In this document: positions 1-5,798 of the stretch, piece after piece
Layout: every line of letters begins with the position of its first letter
Position numbering within the stretch: position 1 is the first letter of the stretch
Assembly (NCBI GenBank): GCA_003139735.1
Contig: PLGA01000589.1
Location: 1-7,758, forward strand
DNA: 7,758 bases
Source: Bryobacterales bacterium
Lineage (GTDB): Bacteria; Acidobacteriota; Terriglobia; Bryobacterales; Bryobacteraceae
Direction: 5' to 3'
Program-made: the position numbers and the translations under genes
The notes under the pieces: model-generated
What the model saw: the letters and a program-made list of their open reading frames with translations, nothing else
Databases searched by the model: none
What the model was told of the DNA's origin: nothing

Positions 1-525
1 GGTTTTCCCGTTGCCCGTGCCGCCGTAAAGGAACAACGACTGATGGCCGATGAGCGCCGGCCCCAGCGCGTCGAGCAGGCCATCGGGAAGCACCAGGTCG
101 TAGAAGGCTTCGCGCAGGATCTCGCGGCTCAGGCTGACCTTCGCCGCCTGCGCCTTCACCACCCGATGGTATTGTTCGAGCGAAACCGGCGCCGGGCCTG
201 CGTACTGGCACGCATCGGCGCGCGACGCGGCCAGGGTCCGTCCCGTGGTCGTCAGAGTGAACGAATAATCGTTGCCGAGCATGCCCTTCACATCCAGCAA
301 CTGTTGCAAGCGAAATTCGTGGAAGACGGCCTCCAGCACCGGAAGCGAGAGCTTCAGGGCATGGTGAAGCCCAACCAGCGTGCCGGAGCCGTGCAGCCAC
401 ATGTTCCGCAGTACCAGGTCCTTGACCGTCGAGGATGCGATTCCCAGGTCCTCCAGACGCTCGGGAATCGCGGGCCTTGTCTCAGTATCGGGGCGGGAAA
501 GGACGTCGGTTTCGGACGCAAGCAT
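1..525 (-). CDS. AAA-type ATPase, N-terminal part (cut by window edge)
   Basis: This is the first 175 residues of a P-loop ATPase that continues beyond the left edge. The last visible residues, 168-175, read GGTGNGKT, a good Walker A (GxxxxGKT), preceded by a hydrophobic strand (SLFLYGG). Before it lie a segment with a PAIPERLEDLGI motif (about 18-29), a region that looks like a winged-helix domain (about 30-100), and a linker QYAGPAPVSLEQY (107-119). I recall this order from a conserved family of predicted AAA ATPases with chaperone-like annotation in Acidobacteriota and Actinobacteria, but cannot name the substrate. Walker B, sensors and arginine finger are outside the window. The start is the only ATG in frame before a stop codon at 589-591 on this strand. 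No Shine-Dalgarno sequence is seen before it. The gene is transcribed away from the SH3b lipoprotein gene across a 148-bp divergent region. Confidence 0.82.
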   Translation of the reverse strand, partial: MLASETDVLSRPDTETRPAIPERLEDLGIASSTVKDLVLRNMWLHGSGTLVGLHHALKLSLPVLEAVFHEFRLQQLLDVKGMLGNDYSFTLTTTGRTLAASRADACQYAGPAPVSLEQYHRVVKAQAAKVSLSREILREAFYDLVLPDGLLDALGPALIGHQSLFLYGGTGNGKT

Positions 526-565
526 AACAGTTCGAGCAGCCGCGGGCCGCCCAGTCTCTGTTTGA

Positions 566-629
566 AATATAGCGCGGAAGCTTCGATCTTACCAAGATCC
601 CCTTGGTTAATGAAAGCGGTTGTTAAACT
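566..629. promoter_or_regulatory. Putative divergent promoter pair around a 6-bp inverted repeat
   Basis: The gap between the ATPase and lipoprotein genes carries ACCAAG (591-596), 5 bases, then CTTGGT (602-607), a perfect inverted repeat. Each arm overlaps a sigma70-like -35 match. For the minus strand, TTGGTA (590-595 complement) lies 18 bp from TATATT (566-571 complement), which is 5/6 to the -10 consensus. For the plus strand, TTGGTT (603-608) lies 15 bp from TAAACT (624-629), a weaker pair with short spacing. The positions give leaders of roughly 35-40 nt for both genes. Either these are two back-to-back promoters, or the palindrome is an operator controlling both. This is read by eye only; acidobacterial promoters are poorly characterised. 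Confidence 0.35.
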
Positions 630-657
630 GAGAGCAGGACGCCGGAAACCCATAAGA

Positions 658-697
658 CGATGGCCACAGATGAATGCCGATGAACGCGGATAAGACG
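658..697 (+). repeat. Dispersed intergenic repeat fragment with 10-bp periodic GATGAAYGCS units
   Basis: The stretch contains GATGAATGCC (669-678), GATGAACGCG (679-688) and a degenerate GATAAGACG (689-697), preceded by GGCCACA. From memory, sequences of the type CCACAGATGAACGCGGAT are scattered in many copies through genomes of Acidobacteriota, Planctomycetota, Verrucomicrobiota and others, and leave recognisable spurious peptides such as QMNADERG. The repeat identity is therefore recollection plus the visible periodicity. Only one copy is in this window, so copy number cannot be shown here. The repeat contains both possible start codons of the lipoprotein gene. Confidence 0.55.
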
Positions 698-1975
698 ATC
701 GCCGCCGCCTTGTTGCTGTTTCTGGCGGCGTGCTCGAACCGTCCGCCGCGGGCGGTGTCCCTCGGGGAGGCTTACGTGGGGCCGGCCGAACTGAAGATCC
801 GGAGCGACATCCCACTGGAGTCTTCCACGGTCGCTACGGTACGGCATGGAGACCGCCTGGAGATTCTGCAGCAGAGGCGGAGCGTCTTCCTGCGCGTCCG
901 GACGCCCAGCGGCGCGGAAGGCTGGACCGACGCCAGGCAGTTGCTGGCGGCGCGGGACATGGCCGGCCTGCGCGACCTTGCCGAACGCGCCAAGCGGATG
1001 CCATCGCAAGGCGTCGCCACAAGCTACGGCGAGTTGCGGGTGCGCACCGATCCCTCGGCCGATGCGCCCAGCTACCTTTCGATCAAGGATGGCGAGAAGT
1101 TCGACGTGCTGGCGCATCTGGTTGTGCCCCGAGTATCCGCGCCACGGCCGCCGATTGTGCCTCGAGCGCCAAAGAAGCCCAAGGTCCAGCCCCGGAAAGC
1201 CTCAACGGCGGCCAAGATTCCCCCGCCGCCCCTGCCCAAGCCGCCAGGACCTCCGGCCAACTGGCTGGAGCTATCCCGGCCTCCCGCCGGCGCGGAAAAC
1301 CCCACGGAGAATCCTCCGGCGGAAGATGCCGGGCAGAAGTCTATTCCCACAGACGACTGGAGCCTGGTTCGAACCAGCGCCGGCCAGACCGGTTGGGTAC
1401 TCACGCGCCGCATGTGGATGGCTGTTCCGGACGAGGTGGCGCAGTACGCCGAAGGCCATCGGATTGTGTCGTACTTTCCGCTGGGCGAGGTGCGCGATGG
1501 CGATCAGACCAAGCAGGAGTGGCTGTGGGCCACCATTCAGGGCAGCTCCCGGCCCGATTACGATTTCGACAGCTTTCGCGTGTTCGTCTGGAGCCTCCGC
1601 CGCCACCGGTATGAGACCGCGTACATCGAGCGCAACATCAAGGGGCACTCGCCCGTTCTGCTGAAGGAAGTCGAACTCTCCACAGGATCCCGGAAAGGCC
1701 AGACCGCGACGGGCAAGTACCCGGGATTTTCCATTTGTGAGGAGAAGGCCGATGGCCAGCGCCGCCGGCGGGATTATGCTTTCCTAACGCCCACTGTCCG
1801 CTTTGCCGGTGAGCGCGAATGCGAGACGGCGGAACCTTTACTGGTACAGGTTCCCGTTCCGACTCTCTCTTCCACAGCGCCGCCGGGGGCTCCGGCCACG
1901 CGGAAGACCGAGTCGCTGGCCGAACGCGTCAAGCGGAAATGGGGCGCCATCGCCCAACGATGGTTCGGCCGGTAA
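674..1975 (+). CDS. SH3b-domain lipoprotein with split second SH3 domain
   Basis: This is a 433-residue probable lipoprotein of unknown function. Residues 8-20 form a hydrophobic segment ending in a lipobox (LAAC, Cys20), so the mature protein should be membrane-anchored and face the periplasm. A first bacterial SH3-like domain spans about 33-92 (LKIRSDIP near its start, GAEGWTDARQLL at its end). A second begins near 114 (YGELRVRTDPSADAPSYL) and ends near 248 (DDWSLVRTSAGQTGWVLTRRMW). Its middle is interrupted by about 75 residues rich in Pro, Lys and Ala (about 153-227). A conserved-looking C-terminal domain follows (about 252-385), with PDYDFDSFRVFVWSLRRHRY and three cysteines. SH3b domains usually bind peptidoglycan or other wall material, so a cell-wall role is an inference. 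The start is ATG 674 or ATG 680; a stop codon directly precedes 674. Both ATGs lie in a dispersed repeat and neither has a clear ribosome site. Confidence 0.8.
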   Translation: MPMNADKTIAAALLLFLAACSNRPPRAVSLGEAYVGPAELKIRSDIPLESSTVATVRHGDRLEILQQRRSVFLRVRTPSGAEGWTDARQLLAARDMAGLRDLAERAKRMPSQGVATSYGELRVRTDPSADAPSYLSIKDGEKFDVLAHLVVPRVSAPRPPIVPRAPKKPKVQPRKASTAAKIPPPPLPKPPGPPANWLELSRPPAGAENPTENPPAEDAGQKSIPTDDWSLVRTSAGQTGWVLTRRMWMAVPDEVAQYAEGHRIVSYFPLGEVRDGDQTKQEWLWATIQGSSRPDYDFDSFRVFVWSLRRHRYETAYIERNIKGHSPVLLKEVELSTGSRKGQTATGKYPGFSICEEKADGQRRRRDYAFLTPTVRFAGERECETAEPLLVQVPVPTLSSTAPPGAPATRKTESLAERVKRKWGAIAQRWFGR

Positions 1976-1984
1976 CGTTGTCCG

Positions 1985-2005
1985 GAGACAGCCGGGAAAT
2001 GTCTC
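1985..2005 (+). terminator. Weak hairpin after the SH3b lipoprotein gene
   Basis: GAGACA (1985-1990) and TGTCTC (2000-2005) can pair as a 6-bp stem with a 9-base loop, starting 9 bases after the lipoprotein stop codon. There is no U-rich tract after it, so it is not a classical intrinsic terminator. It could slow or end transcription, or be chance. Confidence 0.2.
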
Positions 2006-2097
2006 GTTGCGTCCTCGGGTCCATTGTGTTATCACTGTGTTCAAGTCGGACCAATCGATCCAACTCAGCCGCGCTCGGGCTAACGGCGACGGCCAAT

Positions 2098-2116
2098 CAT
2101 AATCATTTCAAAAGGA
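2098..2116 (+). promoter_or_regulatory. Possible -10 box and ribosome binding site for the Hfq-like gene
   Basis: AAGGA at 2112-2116 lies 10 bases before the ATG at 2127 and is the best ribosome site in this intergenic region; it supports that start. CATAAT at 2098-2103 matches the -10 consensus at 5 of 6 positions and would place transcription start just ahead of the ribosome site. No convincing -35 hexamer is visible 16-18 bp upstream, so the promoter part is weak. The rest of 1976-2126 shows nothing more than the hairpin at 1985-2005. Confidence 0.35.
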
Positions 2117-2126
2117 TGGCCCATCC

Positions 2127-2432
2127 ATGGAAGCTGTCAATCGTAAACTCATCCGTCCGTCTTTGAACGAGATCAAGGAGCAGATCGCGCCTCCCCGCCG
2201 CCCGCCGCCCGCGCAGAAAAAGCCGGCGCCTCCGGACCAAACGAACGCGGAGAATTTCTATTACGTAAAGCAAATGCAGGCGAAGACCCCCATGGTGTTC
2301 GTCCTTCGGGATGGCGAGACGCTCCGCGGGACCATCGAGTGGTACGACAAGTGCTGCCTGAAGGTAAGCCGGTCGGAAGGTCCGAATCTGCTGCTTTACA
2401 AGCCGGCCATCAAGTACATGTACAAGGAGTAA
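2127..2432 (+). CDS. hfq: Hfq-like RNA chaperone with N-terminal extension
   Basis: This is a 101-residue protein whose last 58 residues read as an Sm/Hfq fold. Hfq forms hexameric rings that bind A-rich mRNA and U-rich sRNA ends and promotes their pairing in the cytoplasm. The helix is [14 protein letters not shown] (42-55). Sm1 is [20 protein letters not shown] (56-75), aligning without gaps to the E. coli stretch around YLVNGIKLQGQIESFDQ. Sm2 is YKPAIKYM (91-98), matching E. coli YKHAIS. Two oddities are visible. First, about 40 residues precede the fold (E. coli Hfq has only a few), with a basic proline-rich stretch [15 protein letters not shown] (22-36). Second, the Sm2 histidine that lines the uridine-binding proximal pore in E. 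coli Hfq is replaced by Pro93. The usual disordered C-terminal tail is missing. A ribosome site AAGGA precedes the start. The gene stands alone between the lipoprotein gene and a convergent operon. Family is confident; canonical sRNA function is not. Confidence 0.85.
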   Translation: MEAVNRKLIRPSLNEIKEQIAPPRRPPPAQKKPAPPDQTNAENFYYVKQMQAKTPMVFVLRDGETLRGTIEWYDKCCLKVSRSEGPNLLLYKPAIKYMYKE

Positions 2433-2449
2433 CGCGGGGTAAGGCCTTT

Positions 2450-2555
2450 GACGCGGAGACGGGCCCCCCAGAGGCAGCGGGCACCCCGACGCGGAGGGAA
2501 GCGGAGCTTTTTCAGAGGTTCCCTTACAGACTCAGCGTCTCCGCGTCTCCGCGTC
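2450..2555. repeat. GC-rich inverted dispersed repeat between convergent genes
   Basis: The left arm GACGCGGAGACG (2450-2461) is perfectly complementary to CGTCTCCGCGTC, which occurs twice in overlapping tandem at 2536-2547 and 2544-2555 (8-base period CGTCTCCG). A third partial arm, GACGCGGAGG, sits at 2488-2497. A small internal hairpin, AAGC-GGA-GCTT followed by TTT (2499-2512), resembles a minimal intrinsic terminator for the plus strand. From memory, repeats with GACGCGGAGACGCGGAG arms are widespread in environmental bacterial genomes. Location between the Hfq-like gene (plus) and the thioesterase gene (minus) fits a bidirectional transcript-end role, which is inference. The right arms overlap the 3' end of the thioesterase gene. 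Confidence 0.6.
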
Positions 2556-3029
2556 AGGGCTTTCCCGCCTCCGCATCGCCAGACGGGCTTCCCTTCGTTC
2601 GCCGGCCTCGCGATGCCGCCTTTTCTCGGTTTCCGTTTCGGGGATAACCGGTGGAATCGCAACCGGTTTTCCGGTTTCATCGAGCGCCACGAAGGTCAGG
2701 TAGGCGGAGCAGGTGTGTAACCTGGCGCCCGTCATGAAGTTCTCCGTTTCCACGGTTACTCCCACTTCCATCGACGTATGGAAGACGCGATTGACGGAGG
2801 AGCGGAGACTGATGAGATCGCCGATGCGGGCCGGGTGAAGGAATCGCAGGCTGTCCACGGCCGCGGTGACGACCGGTTTCCGCGCATGCCTCATCGCGGC
2901 CATGGCGCCGGCCATATCCACCAGGTGCATTACCTTTCCGCCCAGGACGTGGCCCAAGGGGTTGGCGTCGGTTGGCAGCGCCAGTTCCGCGCATTCCGAG
3001 GCGGATTCGCTTACGGGTTTGCCTTGCAT
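2532..3029 (-). CDS. Acyl-CoA thioesterase, hotdog fold, YciA/BACH type
   Basis: This 165-residue single-hotdog enzyme is expected to hydrolyse acyl-CoA to free acid and CoA in the cytoplasm. The family signature is clear: LPTDANPLGHVLGGKVMHLV (18-37), then DMAGAMAA (38-45), covers the beta-strand and long hotdog helix, with Asn23 and the GG turn typical of YciA-like enzymes. AAVDSLRFLHPARIGD (56-71) is the second conserved block, with Asp59. A typical end for the family, PPVIPETETEKRRHREA, is followed by an Arg/Glu-rich tail. The last residues, DAETRRR, and the stop codon are encoded by the right arms of the inverted repeat at 2450-2555. The start ATG at 3029 has GGAG (3035-3038) 5 bases upstream and lies inside the 3' end of the preceding Cys-rich gene (19-nt overlap), so translation is probably coupled. 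Acyl chain preference cannot be read from sequence. Confidence 0.88.
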   Translation of the reverse strand: MQGKPVSESASECAELALPTDANPLGHVLGGKVMHLVDMAGAMAAMRHARKPVVTAAVDSLRFLHPARIGDLISLRSSVNRVFHTSMEVGVTVETENFMTGARLHTCSAYLTFVALDETGKPVAIPPVIPETETEKRRHREAGERREARLAMRRRESPDAETRRR

Positions 3030-3442
3030 TTGTGCTCCATGCGGCGCAGGTAGCTCTCGACGTATGCCTGGGCCTGTCGGCTGAGGTTTTCGCCGGCCGG
3101 CGGACTTACCAGGGATTTGGATGCCAACGAATACTCCAGGGGTCCATGCGCGAAGGGATGGTGATCCCGCTCCACCACATAGTAAAGGCGGACGGCGGCG
3201 CGGTCGGCGGCGCGCACGGTGAATCGGACGGCGTCCGGGCCGCCGTTTGGCGGAAAGCGGGGGCAGGCGCCGCGCGCATAACCGAGATTGCAGAGCGGCT
3301 GGGGCGTGGCTTCGCCGGGCCGCCAGGGCGAGTCGGGCGCGGCGCGGCAGATGCCCGTCCACTGGCCGCCCAACGGCAGCATGGCGGTCTGGCCGTTCTC
3401 CCATGCGACAGGCGTTACGGGGTAAAAGTAAGGGCACGCCAT
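3011..3442 (-). CDS. Conserved Cys-rich protein of unknown function
   Basis: This 143-residue protein begins MACPYFYPVTP and is predicted cytoplasmic: it has no signal peptide or membrane segment. Four cysteines fall in its first 60 residues: Cys3, Cys32 (in GQWTGIC), Cys51 and Cys60 (in CNLGYARGACPRFP, 51-64). A fifth, Cys139, sits in the C-terminal tail. The spacing and surrounding Gly/Pro/aromatic residues suggest a zinc or iron-sulfur site, which is inference. A later segment has a beta-like stretch (AVRFTV, 71-76; VRLYYVVERDHHPFAHG, 84-100), then a basic C-terminal helix. I recall related proteins in Acidobacteriota, always without function. It is the first gene of a two-gene operon and overlaps the start of the thioesterase gene by 19 nt. 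No ribosome site precedes its ATG; only 24 bp separate it from the divergent TPR gene. The compact motif and arrangement make it a real gene. Confidence 0.75.
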   Translation of the reverse strand: MACPYFYPVTPVAWENGQTAMLPLGGQWTGICRAAPDSPWRPGEATPQPLCNLGYARGACPRFPPNGGPDAVRFTVRAADRAAVRLYYVVERDHHPFAHGPLEYSLASKSLVSPPAGENLSRQAQAYVESYLRRMEHKCKANP

Positions 3443-3466
3443 TTCGGAGGTATAGTAGCACAAGCG

Positions 3467-3781
3467 ATGCCGAATACCCGTCTGGAAACCCTCAAGAGCA
3501 TGGTGGAGCTGAACCCCAACGACAGCTTCTCGCGTTACGGCTTGGCCATGGAGTATCGTAACACCGGCGATTCGGAGGCTGCTGTTCAAGAGTTCCGCGC
3601 CCTGATTGCCGTCGACCCCGGCTATGCCTACGCCTATTTCCACGGCGGGCAGACGCTGGAGCGCCTGGGCCGGCCGGACGAAGCGCGCAAGTTGTACCGC
3701 CAAGGTATTGAAGCCGCACAGCGCAAGGGCGACCGCCACGCGCAAAGCGAGTTGCAAGGGGCTTTGGATCTGCTCGGGTAG
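3467..3781 (+). CDS. Small TPR protein
   Basis: This 104-residue protein consists almost wholly of tetratricopeptide helices. Recognisable TPR pairs span about 20-51 (SFSRYGLAMEYRNTGDSEAA then EFRALIAVDP) and 54-87 (YAYFHGGQTLERLGRPDEAR then YRQGIEAA), followed by a capping helix ending DLLG. An N-terminal helix (TRLETLKSMVELNP) precedes them. No signal peptide is present, so it should act in the cytoplasm as a protein-binding adaptor; its partner is unknown. The ATG was chosen because the reading frame upstream is covered by the Cys-rich gene on the other strand. GGAGG (3446-3450) lies 16 bases before it, too far for a normal ribosome site, so the transcript may be leaderless. The TPR plus barrel gene follows after 58 bp on the same strand and could be co-transcribed. 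Confidence 0.8.
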   Translation: MPNTRLETLKSMVELNPNDSFSRYGLAMEYRNTGDSEAAVQEFRALIAVDPGYAYAYFHGGQTLERLGRPDEARKLYRQGIEAAQRKGDRHAQSELQGALDLLG

Positions 3782-3839
3782 GGCCGTAATATTTCTGCGA
3801 GAAAGGCGCGGCTCGCGCGACTACTATCCCTAAGGCGGC

Positions 3840-5798
3840 ATGCGCGCGGTCATCCTATTCGCGGCCTGCGGACTGGCGTGGGCCCAAGCGCCCGACCCGG
3901 CTTACGAGCCGCTGTCGCGCGCCTACGAGGCTTTGCGGTCGCAAGACTACGATGCCGCTATCGCCAGTTTTCTCAAGGCCATTGAAGCATCTCCCCAACG
4001 CGCCTCGATTCGCAAGGATTTGGGTTATACGTATTTGAAAACCGGCGAGAACGAGCGGGCCCGCGACCAGTTTCGCGACGCCATGGGGATGGATGCGGCG
4101 GACACGCAAGTGGCCATGGAGTACGCGTTCCTGGCCTATGAGACGAAACAACGGCAGCAGGCGCGCCGCATCTTCGACCGCATACGCAAGTCGGGTGAGG
4201 CGCCTTTCGCTGCCACCGCGGAGCAAGCGTTCCAAAACGTCGACGGCCCCCTGGCGGCCGGAATCGCGCGCTGGACGAAGGCCATCGAAATGGGCGCGGA
4301 CGATTTCAGCGTGCATTTTGATTTAGCCACGCTGGCCGAGGAGCGCGACGAGATGGAATTGTCCGCCGCGCACTACGAGAAGGCTTGGCGGCTACAGCCC
4401 GAGCGGCGCTACGTCCTGGTGGATCTGGCGCGGGTCTGGCAGGCGCTGGGTCGCACGGAAGACGCCCGAGCCGCTCTGCTCGCCGCCTCGCGGGGAGGCG
4501 GGCCGCGCGCCGCGGAGACGGCCCGCGAGCTGCTTCCGGAGCGTTACCCCTACGTCTCGGAGTTCCGGCGCGCCCTGGAGCTGGACCCCTCCAATGCCGA
4601 CCTGCGCCGCGATCTCGGATTTCTGCTGCTGAAAATGGATCGCGAGGAAGAAGCCGAGCCGGAGTTTCAGAAACTGGCCGCGACTCCGCCGGACGATCTG
4701 CTTTCCGCCACACAACTCGGTTTTCTGCTGAATGCTCGAGGCGAAACCGACGCTGCCAAGCTGCTGTTCGACCGCGTGCTGGCAGGCAAAGACCTGGACT
4801 TGGCCAACCGTGTGCGCGCCGTACTTCGGCTGCCACAAGTGGCGGCTTCGCAGCCAGCCGCCGTCGACGCCAAGGAAATGGCCGAGCGGAGCTTCAAGGC
4901 CGGGTATATGAAGGACGCCGTAAAGTACCTGCTCATGGCGCACGATTCCGACCCAGCGGACTGCGCCGTGGCGCTTCGGCTGGGGTGGACGTACAACATC
5001 CTTCACCAAGACTCGGAAGCGATCCAATGGTTCGACTTGGCGCGCGCCAGTTCCGACCCCAGAATTTCCAAGGAAGCCGCCACGGCGTATCGTAACCTGC
5101 GAGCCGCCGATGCGTCTTTCCATGTTACCGTTTGGTTATTTCCTTTATTTTCTTCGCGTTGGAGCGATACTTTCGGCTACGGTCAGATCAAGGCCGACTT
5201 CGCGACCCACTTGCCGGTTCGTCCTTACGTCAGCGTGCGATTGATCGGCGATACGCGGGGAGCCATTGGCGCGGTCTTTCCCGTCTACTTGTCGGAAAGC
5301 TCCGTGATCCCCGGAATCGGAGTGAAGACCGCGGTTTGGCGCTACGCTATGGCGTGGGCTGAGGCCGGCCTGGCGATTCGCTATCTCACCGGCCACGTTC
5401 TCTCGGATTATCGCGCCGGCGTCACCTGGTCGCGAGGCGTTGGCCATTTGATGGGCGCGGAATCCGCGGGCTGGTTTGCCGAGTCCAACCTGGACGCGGT
5501 GTTTGTGAGCCGGTTTGGGAACGACACCCTGGTTTACGGGCAAGCCCGAAACGGCTATACCGTCGGGCCGAAGGCGTTTCGTGCGCAGTTCTACTGGAAC
5601 TCCAACCTGACGTTCGACCAGAAACGGCAGGCATGGGCGAGTTTTTTCGAAATGGGCCCGGGCCTGAAGTTGGCAGGGGCGCTGCTGCCAAAATCTGCAT
5701 TTATCGCGTTCAACGCGGTCCAAGGCCGCTATCTGGTTGGGCCGCGCACGGCGTTTACCGATCTGCGAGTGGGGCTTTGGTATGCGTTTACTCATTAG
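3840..5798 (+). CDS. TPR protein with C-terminal outer-membrane beta-barrel, NfrA/PgaA-like architecture
   Basis: This 652-residue exported protein starts with a short Sec signal peptide (MRAVILFAACGLAWA, cleavage likely before QAPDP). Residues 22-420 hold a long array of TPR-like helix pairs, for example YEALRSQDYDAAIASFLKAI, DLGYTYLKTGENERARDQFR and LGFLLLKMDREEEAEPEFQK. Residues 427-652 change character to alternating aromatic and small residues with Gly/Tyr turns (FGYGQIKADFATHLPVRPYV; SDYRAGVTWSRGVG), ending WYAFTH, as in an outer-membrane barrel. The C-terminal part reminds me of the phage N4 receptor NfrA C-terminal domain; the overall layout is that of polysaccharide exporters (PgaA, PelB, BcsC). 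In those, periplasmic TPRs gather synthase and modifying enzymes while the barrel passes the polymer. AAGG (3832-3835) lies 4 bases before the ATG. Its end overlaps the next gene by 17 nt. The general class is confident; the polymer and exporter role are inference. Confidence 0.78.
   Translation: MRAVILFAACGLAWAQAPDPAYEPLSRAYEALRSQDYDAAIASFLKAIEASPQRASIRKDLGYTYLKTGENERARDQFRDAMGMDAADTQVAMEYAFLAYETKQRQQARRIFDRIRKSGEAPFAATAEQAFQNVDGPLAAGIARWTKAIEMGADDFSVHFDLATLAEERDEMELSAAHYEKAWRLQPERRYVLVDLARVWQALGRTEDARAALLAASRGGGPRAAETARELLPERYPYVSEFRRALELDPSNADLRRDLGFLLLKMDREEEAEPEFQKLAATPPDDLLSATQLGFLLNARGETDAAKLLFDRVLAGKDLDLANRVRAVLRLPQVAASQPAAVDAKEMAERSFKAGYMKDAVKYLLMAHDSDPADCAVALRLGWTYNILHQDSEAIQWFDLARASSDPRISKEAATAYRNLRAADASFHVTVWLFPLFSSRWSDTFGYGQIKADFATHLPVRPYVSVRLIGDTRGAIGAVFPVYLSESSVIPGIGVKTAVWRYAMAWAEAGLAIRYLTGHVLSDYRAGVTWSRGVGHLMGAESAGWFAESNLDAVFVSRFGNDTLVYGQARNGYTVGPKAFRAQFYWNSNLTFDQKRQAWASFFEMGPGLKLAGALLPKSAFIAFNAVQGRYLVGPRTAFTDLRVGLWYAFTH

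Noticed and set aside
43..693. A 216-codon open frame on the plus strand opposite the ATPase gene.
   Set aside because: It has no recognisable domain and is antisense to the Walker A-containing ATPase; its last residues (RRWPQMNADERG) are the typical spurious translation of the dispersed repeat.
2440..2560. The repeated GACGCGGAG/CTCCGCGTC motifs as a CRISPR array.
   Set aside because: The units are about 8-12 bases, inverted and irregularly spaced; no regular spacers or cas genes are present.
3030..3461. An upstream extension of the thioesterase frame giving a 309-residue protein.
   Set aside because: The extra residues are Arg/Pro-rich and antisense-like, overlap the Cys-rich gene in another frame, and thioesterase homology begins at the ATG at 3029, which has a ribosome site.
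2972..3466. An N-terminal extension of the small TPR protein to 269 residues.
   Set aside because: The added part lies opposite the thioesterase start and the Cys-rich gene and lacks any domain; the TPR family protein starts at 3467.
3840..3900. A lipobox-like LFAAC near the start of the TPR plus barrel protein.
   Set aside because: The cysteine is at residue 9, too close to the start for a lipoprotein signal, and a normal cleavage site (AWA before Q) follows; outer-membrane barrels of this kind are not usually lipidated.
4392..5123. A 243-codon minus-strand open frame opposite the TPR plus barrel gene.
   Set aside because: It is antisense to clear TPR coding sequence, with no start signal or recognisable motif.
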